Shown: positions 11,357 to 24,325 of the stretch, piece after piece | Numbering within the stretch: the stretch's first letter is position 1 | Layout of the letters: the number at the start of each line of letters is the position of its first letter | Assembly: GCA_949318235.1 (NCBI GenBank) | Contig: OX439137.1 | Location: forward strand, 20,486,694-20,550,693 | Reading direction: 5' to 3' | From: Ecdyonurus torrentis | Taxonomy: Eukaryota; Arthropoda; Insecta; Ephemeroptera; Heptageniidae | DNA: 64,000 nucleotides | Translations under genes and position numbers: made by a program | Notes under the pieces: generated by a model | Told to the model about the DNA's origin: nothing | Databases searched by the model: none | Seen by the model: only the letters and a program-made list of their open reading frames with translations

Positions 11357-11679
11357 TATTTTTTAAATGTTTTTTTTATACAATATATTCTTTAATAAAC
11401 GGATATAATACTTTCATCTCAATTTAAAAATTGATGAAATTGATGGCATACCATACACACTCATATTTGGTACATTTTACTGACTAAATTGTGACGTTCT
11501 GCATAAAGCCTTGTTAATTATAAGATAATGTTTTGTAAATGAACTTAAAGTAATGTAAAAATATATAAAAATTTATTTATTTATTATTAATACATGTTAA
11601 TAGTATATAATAATAACAATAACTATATAGACCAACGCTTGTTGTAACAACTTTTATGAAAATGTCTTATTCTTATACT

Positions 11680-11870
11680 AAAATACGTAATTTATGCTAT
11701 ATTTATGTCATATTATAGGTTCTAAATTAGAACAACATAATTAATTATGCTGTGCAATATAATATTTATGCTTTTATTTTGTTACAAAGAAATTGTGCAG
11801 TATTATATATAGCATAAATTACGCTGTACTGAAATTTTTTTGCTGAAAATGGGCAAAATGCATGATTATT
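11680..11870 (+). mobile_element. MITE family C, copy 3 (left member of a tandem pair)
   Basis: AATACGTAATTTATGCTATA starts the copy. ATTATGCTGTGCAATATAAT and AGCATAAATTACGCTGTACT follow in family order, ending in TGCTGAAAATGGGCAAAATG. Confidence 0.7.
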
Positions 11871-11872
11871 AC

Positions 11873-12087
11873 GTAAAGAATAAATTACGTAATTTATGCT
11901 GCATTTATATCTTTATAGCATAAATAATGATAAATTATAACAACAAAAACAATGATGCAGTACAGCATATAATATTTATGCTATGTAACATAGTTATTAT
12001 AAAGTATAGTATATAAATTATGCTGTATTGAACAAAGTGTGCTGAGAATGAGCTAGCATAATAATTATGTATTTAATTTTGTCAGTG
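11873..12087 (+). mobile_element. MITE family C, copy 4 (right member of a tandem pair)
   Basis: AAAGAATAAATTACGTAATT opens the copy and the order of landmarks repeats copy 3. It ends GCTAGCATAATAATTATGTA then TTTTGTCAGTGTA, a diverged CCGTG-TA end. Two head-to-tail copies lie within a few bases of each other. Confidence 0.75.
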
Positions 12088-12301
12088 TAGCTATTTTTTT
12101 TGTCCATGTATAGGCTGATTTTTAGTTTTTGTATGACTATAACTAATTCGCCTTAAAAAAAAATCAATACGTCTATATGTTTAAATGTTGTTTGTCTCAA
12201 CGTTTAAAGCTAAAAGAAAGACAAAATTATTCAGGGCTTCTGATTTTTTTTTTCATACGTATACAGCTATTATGGTATTACCATTAACTTGTAAAAAGTA
12301 T

Positions 12302-12322
12302 GGGGGGGGGGGGGGGGGGGGG
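12302..12322. repeat. Run of 21 G
   Basis: An uninterrupted poly(dG) run followed by TAGGGG. It is the longest G run in a window dominated by A and T homopolymers. Confidence 0.97.
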
Positions 12323-12920
12323 TAGGGGTTCAACTTAGAATTTCAAACCGATGAACTGAATGGGGCGTCCTCATTATTTTTTTAATCTATTTTCAGTATT
12401 CTCCCATAATAAGTGTTTGTGCAAATTCAACAATATTTTGATACACAAGTACATACATTTTTTTAATGCTTCGCTGAGCGTATGAAAACCACTTTTTTAC
12501 TTGATGGAATATATTATTATAATGAAAATAAATATAAAAAAAGTTTTATCATACAGTATAAAAAAAGTGCTATAATTTAATTAAATTCAATTAAAATAAT
12601 AACATAATACCATACATAAAAACATTTAATTTAAATAAATAGTTAATTCATCACATAATATACAAAACTGTATATAAAAAGAATTATTTAAAGCGTAAAA
12701 AATGAGAAATAACAATAAATTTAGATAATTATTGCGGTGACGTGAAATAGAGACGTGAGGTTTTTAAACACGAGGTGTCAGATATTAATGAATTTTGAAT
12801 ATACTGTGACTGCATTTTTTTTTCTTTCCTCAAATTTTTTAGGGCGTATTTTATTTTCACGCCTATTTCCCATACAAATGCCAAGGTTTTTTTTCAAGTG
12901 TTTACTATTATATTATATAT

Positions 12921-12971
<51 letters not shown>

Positions 12972-13946
12972 GAGGTTCAAGGTTAAAAATTAGACTTCAT
13001 TAGAGAATAGAAAAAGAAAACATGCATGATTTTTTTTGAAGTGATTTTTTACGTCACTTTATAAGATTTGCTTGTCTCTTATTTATTATTCTTTCTCAAG
13101 ATCATAATTTTTTTTTGTATGTTTTTTGCAATATCATCTTCATCTTCATCTTTTTTTTTTTTTTTATAAGACAAGATAAATTTTCAAAATATTTTTTTAT
13201 ATAATATTAGTTTTTATTTATTCCTATTATTTTCAGATGTACTTTCAATGAAAATCACTAAAATAAGTTGTGCGATTGCAAAAAAAAAAAAAAAAAAAAA
13301 AAAAAAGTTACTTGAACTCTTTACGAAAAAAACTAACTACAAAGTTATTATTAGATGTTTTGAGAATAAATTTGTTAGATATATATATATACATAAAGTT
13401 TTTTAAGATCTGAAGTTTTCCACTGAAGAAATAATGTTTATATACTAACAAGTTATACATTGTTGAAAAGTTTTTCAATTCAGTTATTGGTTTGTAAAGA
13501 ATTATACGTATATAATTATAAATTATGTAACTAAACAATTTGTTTAATTTATGTTTTTCGTATGTAATCCATATTTTATTAGAATAACTCAAACTGAAAG
13601 CCAAACTTGTATTTAATTTAAGGGAAAAGTCAAATATCTACAAATTTTGAACGTCTATCTTCATCATCAAATTTTGGTATCATTTTAAAGCTAATATTTT
13701 GACAATAACTTTCTTATATAGTATAAATTTTCAGAATAGGCTATTTTGGAATAATTGAGAAAGAATATTAAAATTATAACATTAAACCTATAATGGAACT
13801 TAAATTTTAAACCCCTGTAATTCAAATTATTTTGCGGTGGCACCATCACATAAGTTTTGATATTTTTTTGAAAGTGTGCAAAACAATTAATAAAGAAAAA
13901 AAAGTTTTGACGACGGTTGCAAACTCCAAATTTCCTATAAGATATA
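12323..13946. other. AT-rich noncoding stretch
   Basis: No gene or transposon end was recognised. It contains a (CT)n tract and several poly(A) and poly(T) runs. Open frames of 72-98 codons here look accidental: low-complexity composition and no domain. Confidence 0.45.
12925..12969. repeat. (CT)n microsatellite
   Basis: About 22 CT units. Confidence 0.97.
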
Positions 13947-14034
13947 CTAAAGGGTATGCGATTCATCAAAGCCCTTTGGTGACTTTGGTCACTTTGGTGA
14001 CTTTATGGTCATACCTAAAAATTTAAAGGTCATA
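13947..14034 (+). mobile_element. MITE family G, partial copy
   Basis: GGGTATGCGATTCATCAAAG and CCTTTGGTGACTTTGGTCAC match the left half of the element at 19,144-19,279. The TTTGGTGAC/TTTGGTCAC unit is repeated here about three times. The right half is absent and a family C-like fragment starts at about 14,030. Confidence 0.6.
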
Positions 14035-14135
14035 GCATAAATGTTCACATTTTTTAATTGCATAAACAAATATGCTAAAAACAATTTTTTCTGTGATCTG
14101 ATAGCATAATTATTAATTAATATAGCATAAATTTC
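14030..14135. mobile_element. MITE family C fragment
   Basis: CATAGCATAAATGTTCACAT, AATATGCTAAAAACAA and ATAGCATAATTATTAATTAA are family C words, but neither terminus is present. Confidence 0.4.
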
Positions 14136-14668
14136 GAATGAAAGAAATAGAGCCTATAGATATTTTTTTATTGTAACAATCAGTGGAATGAAAGCAAAAT
14201 AATTACCATAAATTTATATTTTTCCTAAAGTATGTTATTGAGTTTTTGAAAGAAATATAAGAAAATATTTTCTTAGCTGAGAAAAATAATATTATATAAG
14301 TGTGCATTATATAACGTCTGATTTACACTTTCAAAAATATAAATTAGAAATTACAAAATAATGTAGATCATGTTATGTTAAGAATTCATGGAAAAAACAT
14401 ATTTTTGTAGTACAATTTGATGGGAAATAAAATCAGTGACCATTGCACGAAATGTATAAGAATTAAATACAATAACAAGGAAAACTGAGAGCTATATGTT
14501 CGCGGAAATATGAGCGATATATATCTGTAGCAGAAAATACTACTTGAATATATAGGGGGGAGGAAAACTTCTGCTCTTTTGTTTTCTTTATTATTATATA
14601 CCTTTGTTAACTGAATTACTGCATAAGCAATGTTAATTCAACGTATTGAAGTATGTACTTTAAATATT

Positions 14669-14672
<4 letters not shown>

Positions 14673-14708
<36 letters not shown>
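14673..14708. repeat. (CT)n microsatellite
   Basis: About 18 CT units. Confidence 0.95.
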
Positions 14709-14711
<3 letters not shown>

Positions 14712-15262
14712 TGTATATTTTCTCTGTATTTCCCTTTCAATTTATTTATCATATACTTTCGTTTTTCGTTTATACAGAAGTTACAAAATTTAAGCATGCC
14801 ATATTACACTTTTATTTTATTTATAATATTGTTATCATTATTTTGCTATATTTTATAATTTTCTATCAGCATGGACATAAATAATTAAGATTATTTTCCA
14901 CACAATTTCTTCCACATAATCTCTATAATATATAGACCCCTTGCACATCCTTGCGCTTTGTCGTCATGTTTGTGGTGCCTAATGCATTGTCCAGCATGGG
15001 AGAAACATAATTTCTCGTAATTTCTCATATTAAAAGAGATTATTTCAATTGAAAAACGAATTTTTCTCATATTCTTCGAACCTATTAGGAGCTAGAAATG
15101 AGGCTTTGATTGAGGTTTGAAGCTTCTTTTGCTATTAAAAAAAATAAAAACGACGATGTTTTTCCTATGCTGGCCTATGTATTCCTGACCAACAAAATGG
15201 CGGCTCTTAAATATGAGTGCAACCGGTCTATAATACTTCATAGTTACGTTACTATAAGTATA

Positions 15263-15360
15263 AATATTGTATTGTATATAGCATAAATATTTGCATTGTT
15301 CTGCATTTATTTTAAATACTGTTATATAAATCCAGCATAAATTATTTAATTTAATTCATC
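15263..15360. mobile_element. MITE family C fragment
   Basis: TATATAGCATAAATATTTGC and CCAGCATAAATTATTTAATT are family C words. Termini are diverged. Confidence 0.4.
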
Positions 15361-15519
15361 CACACAAGGGTTATTTCACAGTAAGAAATAAATTTAGTAA
15401 AATCACTTAATATAAAAACTAAATTGTTTACTTTCATTTAGTTTTTAATATATTTTTTTGTTTAATATAATTTTAATTTACTCTTAACTACTTTTTTAAT
15501 TGTATATAAAATTAAATGT

Positions 15520-15690
15520 GACAAACAATGCTGCACAACATAATTATATACACTTCTATAGCTTCTATATAATATACTTTGTTGTTGGTCGTCTACTGCT
15601 TTACTATAATTATGTTATATATAAAATAGAATGACTTTGCAGTGGAGCTGAAGTTGAAAAGTAATTTTGGTCTTTGCTGTATAACCACTC
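15520..15690 (-). mobile_element. Repeat family K, copy 2
   Basis: Read on the minus strand, TATAGTAAAGCAGTAGACGA and TATATAGAAGCTATAGAAGT align with 7,375-7,530. Boundaries are approximate. Confidence 0.5.
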
Positions 15691-16184
15691 TGCAGTCTCT
15701 ATACTTTGACTCTCTTATTAACTTTATCATAATTTTTATAACATAAAATTTGTCATAAACAAATTTTTTTTTTAACTTTAATACAAATCTTTAAAATAAA
15801 GACAAGTGCTAAAATCAAGACATGCTTCATATAAACCATATTACCAAAATAAAAAGAAAGGTTATTATCTCTTTTCTAGGATTTTTATCAAAGTTACAGT
15901 TATAGAAATAAATTTTAACACGTATGTATTAACTTCAATATTATATTGATCACCTGTAAAATTTTCGTGTTTATCTGAAGAAAATTGTTTCAGAAAAAGG
16001 GGTGCATCCGGTTGTAATAACAATAACCTATCTATTTATTTTGGTATAATTGTGTATAGATGCTTGGTGGAATATGGAACATGAGCTATAGTCTATATGG
16101 AGTATATGTGTGCCCCAAAAAGTTGAATTTTTTTACGTCAGACGTTTATAAAAATGGAAAATAATGTTAATTCTCGTACACTAA

Positions 16185-16187
<3 letters not shown>

Positions 16188-16241
<54 letters not shown>
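16188..16241. repeat. (GA)n microsatellite
   Basis: About 53 bp of GA repeats with one AAAG interruption. Confidence 0.97.
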
Positions 16242-18912
16242 TGGTGTGAGATAAGTATAGTGAAGACAAATGTCACTTCACTCTTGGACACCACAAGTCA
16301 CTCGAGACACAGACATCCTCATAACTTCTCCTCAAACCATGGAACTAAAGAGAGAACATCACACTAATGTTTATTGTTATATATCAAAATCATAATAACA
16401 ATATGTTAAACTTTTTAGTGAAAAAAAAAATCTTGAGCTTTACAGGTAATGAAAATTATTTAAAAGAATATTTATTTGTATAACATAAAAACATGTGTCT
16501 ATAGTATTTTTTTTTATTATTATTATTATTTTGATTGGTGCCCCATAGTATAGTTTTTTATAGTTACCACCATCAGTCTCCATGAATTAGGTGTTATAGG
16601 TGCATGACAAGTAAGAGCCCGTGCCTATTAACAGGGCCTTATAAACCAAAATTAACATTTAAACAATAAATTAATCTAAAAGGCAAATAAAAAGAATACT
16701 ATAAGTTAACCTCAATATTATAAGAAAATGACAATTATGTAGAGGTCCACACTAAAGAGGTCGTGACTTTCAAAAATTAATTAAAAGTACTCAAACAATA
16801 ATAATTTGCATCTATCGATTTAGGACAATATGAAATAAATATGAAATAAAATTAACTCCATATTTTTAGCCATTCTCTGTAAAGACATGGAACGTAATAA
16901 ATCTTCGATACCAGATAACTCTTAACACATTTAAAAATACATGTATGACTTCGAGTCCCCTCTATCCTCTGTGTCTCAAACTATCATCTAAGATCAATCT
17001 TCCCTATATACTTACTATATTATATGTCAGAAGTCAGAAAATAAGAAGTTTTGGATGGCAGGTGCAAAAATATAAAAATCAACATTTATAAGTGAATATT
17101 TTTCATTACATCTGATTTGCATAAAATTATATACGTAAATATGTAAACATGCTTGCAGTAAACATTATCATGTAAAAATATCAAGAAGTAATCATGTATA
17201 TATAAGAAAGAAAACTTTTAAATGTTCATTTTATTCCTTGCTCATAACATTGAAAATTCAACTATTTTGATTGTAATTTAAAGATTACATGCATATGTTG
17301 TAATTTAATATTATTTCACTTTTATGTATTGAAATTAAGTATAATTTATGAGTATGTTGTAAAATAATAAATATTATTTGAAATAAAAAAATATACGAAA
17401 TATGCGATGTGACACTTGGAGTTGCAGCCTTTTCTTTTTTAATATTATTATTATTTTAAAGTTAACTACATATTATTTTAATAATTATTTTTATTTGCTT
17501 ATAATATATAAATACATCAGGATATGGAAATAAAATTATGCTCATCCATAGGTTTTCCAATAAGAGTTTTATATTTAACATTTTTTTTTCTCAAACAATA
17601 TAATTATTTTATACTGTATATTATATATATAGCATAGCTATTTATCCTGTGCCAATTTGTTTATAACATTTATTAAAATTTAAATTTAAAATTTAAAATA
17701 TTAAAATTATAAATATTATAACATTTATTCTATAAAGACATGCAGCATAAATTACGTATTTGCTTCTCCCTCCACCCTTTGTATAAATTACGTTCCTTTA
17801 ATTCAAAATTCAAATCATATAGCAGACTCGGTATATATCATTCAAAAATTGAAGGTTTATCAGTTTCAAAAAAATTTTATAGACGATTTTTATGATTGTT
17901 ATTTTATTATAATCATGCTATAATATATATTATATAAAGAAATAGCAAAATATGCACAGTTTTCTTATTTTAAGGGCTGTAATCATAAAGCTTATTTTAA
18001 CTCCAAGAAAAATTCACCCCTCTAATTTTTGTATGCCATTTGAAAGTCAGTAAACAAAATATGAAGAAAAATATATGGAATAATATATGAACAGTAAAAT
18101 TCATCAGGAACCATGAGATTCCATCCATATATAACCATCAAAGACGAGAGAGAAAAAAATCATCAATCTTTGAATAGGAGTAAAACTAAACTTTAAAAAA
18201 AAAAAAAAAAATCACAAAGTTTTGCTGACGTCCTAAAAAATAATAATAATAACAAACATTCCTGATAGTTATACCATACCTCTCGTATATATAAATATTT
18301 ATTTTTACATACCAAATAAAGCATATTATAATTATTATTAAAATTCCCAGTCATTATAATATACATTATAGACGTTATATGTGATGTATATCGTAAGATA
18401 TATACAAAACAAAAATAAATCTCGTTTGAGACAAAGTTCAAGTCGATTGTAAATTTAATGTAAAGCAACATTCAGTAGGAGCAGCCACTATATATGACGT
18501 CATGTTTTAGTTAATTATGAGCTTGTTGATCGCCCACTTGCAACATCGACAAGTGCATCTTTTACATGCACTTCCTTGCACCGCTTGCATAACTTATGTG
18601 CACTATGTGATGTAAATACCACAAACTGTAGTACGTATACACATACTGCAGTGGATAATGAATTTTTTGTTGTTGAATAGCTTCTCGTATGGTACTCATA
18701 CTAGTTGTACAAAAATTCTTTTTTATATAATTATTTTACACGCTATTATACTGTATACTTTTAATAAAATTTTCTTTCTTTTTGACCAATTAAAAAAAAG
18801 GTGCATTACTTCAGTTATACGAATCCTAACTTAATATTTTATAAATTTTTTTTTTAGTTATTATAAGCAGCATCAGTTTAGCAAATTATTCACAATACCT
18901 AATGTAAGTTTT
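16242..18912. other. AT-rich noncoding stretch
   Basis: No gene was recognised. A family C-like piece lies near 17,615-17,790 (TATATAGCATAGCTATTTAT, CAGCATAAATTACGTATTTG). A less AT-rich patch at 18,480-18,640 contains TGACGTCA at 18,495 and several TGCACTT/TTGCA words, but no recognisable ends. Confidence 0.45.
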
Positions 18913-19013
18913 CAGTTGTTTGTTTGCTTGTTTGTTTGTTTGTTTGTTTGTTTGTTTGTTTGTTTGTTTTTGTTTTGTTTTTGTTTTGTTTTTTTGTTTT
19001 TTTGTTTTTTTTT
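18913..19013. repeat. (TTTG)n tract grading into T-rich repeats
   Basis: About a dozen TTTG units followed by TTTTG, TTTTTG and longer T blocks, a pattern expected from slippage. Confidence 0.95.
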
Positions 19014-19143
19014 GCTATATTTTAAGTTAAATTAATAATTGCTAATGCAATATTTTAGCTATACTCATAATAACTGAAAAGTATTTATCTCAAATAAGTT
19101 AGGATTCGTAATTGAAATGTACACTTTTTTGAGTAATATATCA

Positions 19144-19279
19144 TGGGGTATACGATTTATAAAAGCACTTTGGTCATTTGGTCATGCACCTGAAGTCCTT
19201 ATATAAAAAATACTAAGTAAAAAACTATAAATAAAGTCCTTTATAGGTGGCCTATGTGCTTTATGCATGAATCGCCATA
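19144..19279. mobile_element. MITE family G, complete copy
   Basis: GGGTATACGATTTATAAAAG on the left is inverted at the right as GTGCTTTATGCATGAATCGCC. Next inward, CACCTGAAGTCCTTATA pairs with ATAAAGTCCTTTATAGGTG. The whole is a foldback of about 136 bp. Confidence 0.65.
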
Positions 19280-19472
19280 TATTATAATCTTACTTTGCAT
19301 ATAATATAAATGCAAAATGACATTCTTTAACCCATCTGTATATATAGCCTCAAAAAAATTGACTTATAAAAAATTGTCGCCTTTAAAATTACTCTGTATA
19401 ATATAATGATAAAATGAATTTCATTAATAAATATAAAAAAATAATATATTTATTATAACAATTATTCTTTAT

Positions 19473-19509
<37 letters not shown>

Positions 19510-20297
19510 CTTTTTTCTATAGAACTATAAAGTTATGCTGGCTGCGTAAAATTTTAGTAACGACACTTTTGTGTACAAAATAATAAGCTATCTTGTTTTT
19601 TTTATTTCCATGTAATACAAAATTAAATATTTTTTACTACATTTTAATTCACTATATTATATACCCATATCAATAATATTATCTTACTAAAGAAATAATT
19701 CTTTTATGTAAAAAAGCAAATTATGCTACATTTCTTTTTGTATAAACTTAAGGCAGTGTTTATATTGCAAATGTTATATGTATGAAATATTTTACAGTCC
19801 ATTAGTAATTAGTTCAAAGTTGACAAATAATTTCACCTATAGGTGTGTATACAGTAAATAGCTAAGCCATGAATAAGTATAGGAGAGTGAGATCATTTAC
19901 TGCCGCGAAATATGTCACATTTCATCAAAGTTAATTGCTTGGAAATTTTTGATCCTAATTCTCCACTCATGTTAGACCGACTAAAAGCTCGCATTTCACA
20001 TTGAAAAGCAATGTGAGATATGACTGTTATACACGTCACTTTGTTCTAGATAGAGAAAGGGGTGGACAAAGTGCGGACGTGAGTAATGTATTGTTGCAAA
20101 TATTCAGGTATATAGCAAGAATTGTCGTAGCTTCCGCTCACCGGAACTATAAAATTATATAGTATATCTATATATATATTAGTTTATATAATATAAAAAA
20201 TTTCAAAACAGGGTGATTTCAAATTGGGTGACTAATTGTGTAATTAAGTAATGAGAATTAAATTTCGTAAGTATTAACTTCAATATTATACTATAGA

Positions 20298-20392
20298 GTT
20301 GTTCGTAAATCCTGTTTTCATGCACCAAATAATGCGCATTTGAATTAGTTGATGGTCATTTTAGTAGCAAAAAAACAGGGTTTACGAACAAC
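20298..20392. mobile_element. MITE family D, copy 2 (best copy)
   Basis: A 95-bp foldback with ends GTTGTTCGTAAATCCTGTTT and AAACAGGGTTTACGAACAAC, inverted with one mismatch. The centre contains AATGCGCATTTGAATTAGTT and GATGGTCATTTTAGTAGC. It is too small to encode anything and is mobilised in trans if at all. Confidence 0.8.
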
Positions 20393-20454
20393 ATAACTTA
20401 TAACATTTTTTTTTAATTTTTTTTTTTAGAATGAGAAAAATGGGTACATCAGGT

Positions 20455-20455
<1 letters not shown>

Positions 20456-20489
<34 letters not shown>
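20456..20489. repeat. (GA)n microsatellite
   Basis: About 17 GA units, then GGTGAGAAGAGAG. Confidence 0.95.
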
Positions 20490-20491
<2 letters not shown>

Positions 20492-20887
20492 GAGAAGAGA
20501 GAAAATTCAACCACTTATTATTACCAAATAAATTGCTAATATTTCAGTATTTCAACACAAAGTGCAATACAAAGAAATAAGCCATACAGCCAGTCAAACA
20601 GTAGCTCACAGTTTACATCCACGCAGAAGGTGGTCTATACCAGTCTGGTCTAGTCCTATATAATTATAACAAAGACATTTTATAGTCCATCACAATACAG
20701 GGATGAAGAGATATTTTACTTTTACTATAAGCTTTGCAAGCATTGCTATGCACTGAAAAAAACAACTATTTATTTCAAATCTCGTATAATTATAGAGACT
20801 GTGTAAATCATAATAGAAGTATCCATGGTTTCTCTAATATAGACCTTGCTGGTGAATACTGGACTGTATATTTAGTCCCGTGTTTGT

Positions 20888-21075
20888 GGTACCGTCAAGT
20901 AGGGTGACTTCACCCAAAATTTGAAAAATTATATGCCCCCCAACTAAGCTCATAGAAACGCAAAAACAAATAAAACTAAATTAAAGGTTCACTATCTTTT
21001 AATTTTTGTTTCATCTTTCTGTATGAGTAAATAGTTTTTGAAAATTTAGCCAAAGTCACCCCACATGACGGTACT
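20888..21075. mobile_element. MITE family F (GTACCGTCA ends)
   Basis: The left end GTACCGTCAAGTAGGGTGAC and the right end GTCACCCCACATGACGGTAC are inverted repeats. AAAATTTGAAAAATTA inside also pairs with TTTTTGAAAATTTAGCC. It is about 186 bp. I found only this copy in the window. Confidence 0.7.
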
Positions 21076-21800
21076 GATATGAAACCTATCAATACTGTCG
21101 ATGTCTTGAAGGCGGGATATATAGCTGTTATCGCTCGTTTAATATATTATTGTAAAACTTGAGGCCATCCCTGAGTTTAATAGGTAACCCAAATTAGACG
21201 CTGGTTCAGTGTAGAGAAATAGGGGTATAATATGGTAATAGGGTATAGCACGAAAATGTTAGCAAAAAAAAAAAAAAAAAAAAAAAAAACAAGAAAACTT
21301 TGCTCCTCAACCACATGAGTGGCGTCATCTCATATGTGGTTCATCTGTGTGTGTGTATTTTGTTTGTTTGTTTTATTATTATTTAAGTTGTGAATACTAC
21401 AGTGTTTTCACAGTGTAATTTCTGCAAGTAGAGGTCATTCACCTACTCTCAGGTAACTTTGCAAAATACACCTTTACGTAAAAGAGATTAAAATCCGCCA
21501 CAAAGAAGAGAGAGAGAAAAAGGGTTGGGATTTCTTTTACTTTATATTTTTATGACAATATATTGTAGGTTCTTATGTATAGTATATTTTTTTAAGTATT
21601 GAATTTTATTGTTGTCAAAAAGTCAATAATTGTGTGTTTTGTAGACATACCTTTCATACTAGGTGCTGCATGTTTTGTGGTTCTCAAGATTTATTGTGGT
21701 TTTAAAAAATAGTAAAGCCGGCACACCACTGTAGCTCGTATGACGTTTTTGACATTTTATCAGGATATATCTATTTTTAGCAATTTCACTCTTTTTTACC

Positions 21801-21804
<4 letters not shown>

Positions 21805-21867
<63 letters not shown>
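21805..21867. repeat. (CT)n microsatellite
   Basis: About 31 CT units, 52 bp from a family C MITE. Confidence 0.97.
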
Positions 21868-21871
<4 letters not shown>

Positions 21872-21918
21872 CTTACAAAATATATAATATTTAAAACTTT
21901 AGTATATAGTACAAATAA

Positions 21919-22168
21919 ACACAGGAAAAATAGAAATTATGTAATTTATGTTGCATTTGCGTCATATAGCATAAAAGTTGCTGTTTTGGAATTCCATAAT
22001 TCTTATTTTGCTGTACAGTTCATACAATTTATTTGATATACGTTCTTTAGCATAGTACATATTATTTAATATTGTGTAAATTATGTTGATTTGATATATG
22101 AATGGGACATTTTGGCTTTATAGCATAATTATTAGTATTAAACTATACGCATTTATTTTTTGTAAGTG
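21919..22168 (+). mobile_element. MITE family C, copy between two microsatellites
   Basis: CACAGGAAAAATAGAAATTATG opens it and TTTATTTTTTGTAAGTG closes it, a diverged inverted pair. Interior landmarks are GTAATTTATGTTGCATTTGC, TATAGCATAAAAGTTGCTG and TATAGCATAATTATTAG. (CT)n lies on its left and (CA)n(GA)n on its right. Confidence 0.65.
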
Positions 22169-22181
22169 AACACATAGACGC

Positions 22182-22184
22182 ACG

Positions 22185-22276
<92 letters not shown>
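22182..22276. repeat. Compound (CA)n(GA)n microsatellite
   Basis: About 10 CA units switch to about 38 GA units. It begins 13 bp after a family C MITE. Confidence 0.97.
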
Positions 22277-22279
<3 letters not shown>

Positions 22280-23198
22280 GTTATAGTTTTATCATTTTTA
22301 TGCACATATTTCATAAAGGATTTTTTTAAATGCATAATAATATAATGTCTTATTTTCCGATAACAATTTTTTTATTAATATTTTATTTAATCAAGTCCCA
22401 AATGTTTCATAAGATATGAAAATAAATGAAAAATCCAGTTTTTCCAGGACATATTAACTTGAACAAAATGAATATATGCGACCTTATTTTTATATAAATA
22501 ACTTCTTAAATATTAAACTATTTCTTTGGCAACTGAATATTATTTTAATTTTTTTATATTTTTAGATCATTACACAGTTTTGAAATAACGTAACTTATAA
22601 GTAAAATATGCATATGATATCCTCTTATTTATTTAAAATGTAATAATAGCTATACAATTTAATAAAATAAAGTTTTAAAAACACTTTTTAAAGCATAAAA
22701 ATGTAGAAGAAAACTGAATAATAAAAAGAAAAAAAAAAGTAAAATAAAATAAATAAAAACTATTCAATTTTTCCTTATATAAATAAATAAATAAATACAA
22801 ATATTATGTTCAGTGATTTAAACGCCTGAAAATCACATTCAAAAATCACATTTAAATTTTTTAACACAATTCCGTATTTTTTCTTATTTATTTTAAATAA
22901 ACATAAAAAAATAACATTAACTAATTAAAACATTAATATTTATTGATATTAATCAATAATAAACAATAATAATATCCCGTTAAAATACCTTCTTTTTTTT
23001 ATTTCTAGAAATATTTGAGAAATAAATATAGTATAATGTAATATTAATAAAAAATTATATTTTAGAACATTAAAAATAAAAAATGATGGTACTTAAAAAT
23101 AGTTGGGTATGAATAAATTTTAAGGATTAAATAACGAACTCATTTTTTTTTTAAATGTTTAGAGAAAAATTAATGATGATACAGTATACCATATAAAG

Positions 23199-23244
<46 letters not shown>

Positions 23245-23824
23245 TAATTTAAAATCAAGTAGTGTCATTTTTCTAAGCTTTATGGGTTCATCTTTAATAA
23301 ATAAATAATATATAAAAAAAAAAAAAGATTAATAAAAAAAATGTGGCTTTTAAATTTTATTATCTTTCATTAAAAAAAATAAAAGCTAATATTTTAACAC
23401 GGGGATGCTACAAGATAAAAAAAAAAAACTGAAGCCAGGTATATAAGAGAGCAATAACGTCTTATTTTATTTATAACTCTGATTAATTGTTATAGTCAAA
23501 TATAAAATAGAAAAAGGGGGAAGAGAGGATTTTGTCACCTTTTTTTTTAACATCCCTCTTCTTGTGTATGCATAATCGATATTATGAAAGAATCGAATTG
23601 ATTTATGAAATATTATTAAATTTTGTGTATCTGTTTCTTATAGTATAAAACAGTAACTAATATTAGTTTATTAGTATAAAATATGAATAATACTTTTCCT
23701 ATTTTATCCTAAAATCGAATGGCAGATAGCTCTATAACGTGCCAATTAAAACAAATTGAAAGACAGTTTTTAATATGATCAACATATGGATCGCAATTTA
23801 TGTGTAAAATGATAACATTTATTC
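22277..23824. other. AT-rich noncoding stretch
   Basis: Extremely AT-rich, with a T run of about 40 at 23,203-23,243. No gene, RNA or transposon end was seen. Confidence 0.5.
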
Positions 23825-23845
23825 ACAACAACATAATTTATGCTA

Positions 23846-23944
<99 letters not shown>

Positions 23945-23980
23945 ATAGCATAAAAATTATGTAGTACAGCATAAAGGAAT
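23825..23980. mobile_element. MITE family C copy interrupted by (TA)n
   Basis: CAACATAATTTATGCTATAT precedes and ATAGCATAAAAATTATGTAG with ACAGCATAAA follows a long AT tract. The microsatellite appears to have expanded inside the element's own TATATTTATA sequence. Confidence 0.5.
23847..23942. repeat. (AT)n microsatellite
   Basis: About 47 uninterrupted AT units. The Ile/Tyr frame across it is an artefact. Confidence 0.97.
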
Positions 23981-24239
23981 AGACCAGAGAAAAACATAAG
24001 CATTCATATCACAAAACACTAGATGGGATTGCCATAAATAACATTAGTTTGTCTCAAAACCCAACAGTAGCCACGTAGCAGTGATCAGAAAATTCAATGT
24101 TGTGTGCAAACCACACAACATTTTCATACTAATTTTTGCATGTTTCTGACGTCATAAACATGAATTTTCACGCAAATTGCATACTTTACGTTTTTTCACG
24201 CTGTTTCGTGGGGCAACATTAACATTCTGGTAAAAATTG

Positions 24240-24325
24240 TAATCAGTTTTGAAGATCCCATTTCGTGTTTATTCAAGCACATGTTGTTTTAAGTGGTCTA
24301 TATGGCTTTAATATGCAATTCCACA
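24240..24325. mobile_element. Family B terminal fragment
   Basis: AAGCACATGTTGTTTTAAGT and GTCTATATGGCTTTAATAT resemble the right end of the large palindrome at 2,900-2,935 (AAGACATG...TTAAAGTGTTCTATGCCTTTAAAT). A TGACGTCA at 24,147 lies nearby. The rest of the element is not recognisable. Confidence 0.35.

Noticed and set aside
23779..24003. Ile/Tyr repeat open frame
   Set aside because: It is a translation of the (AT)n microsatellite.
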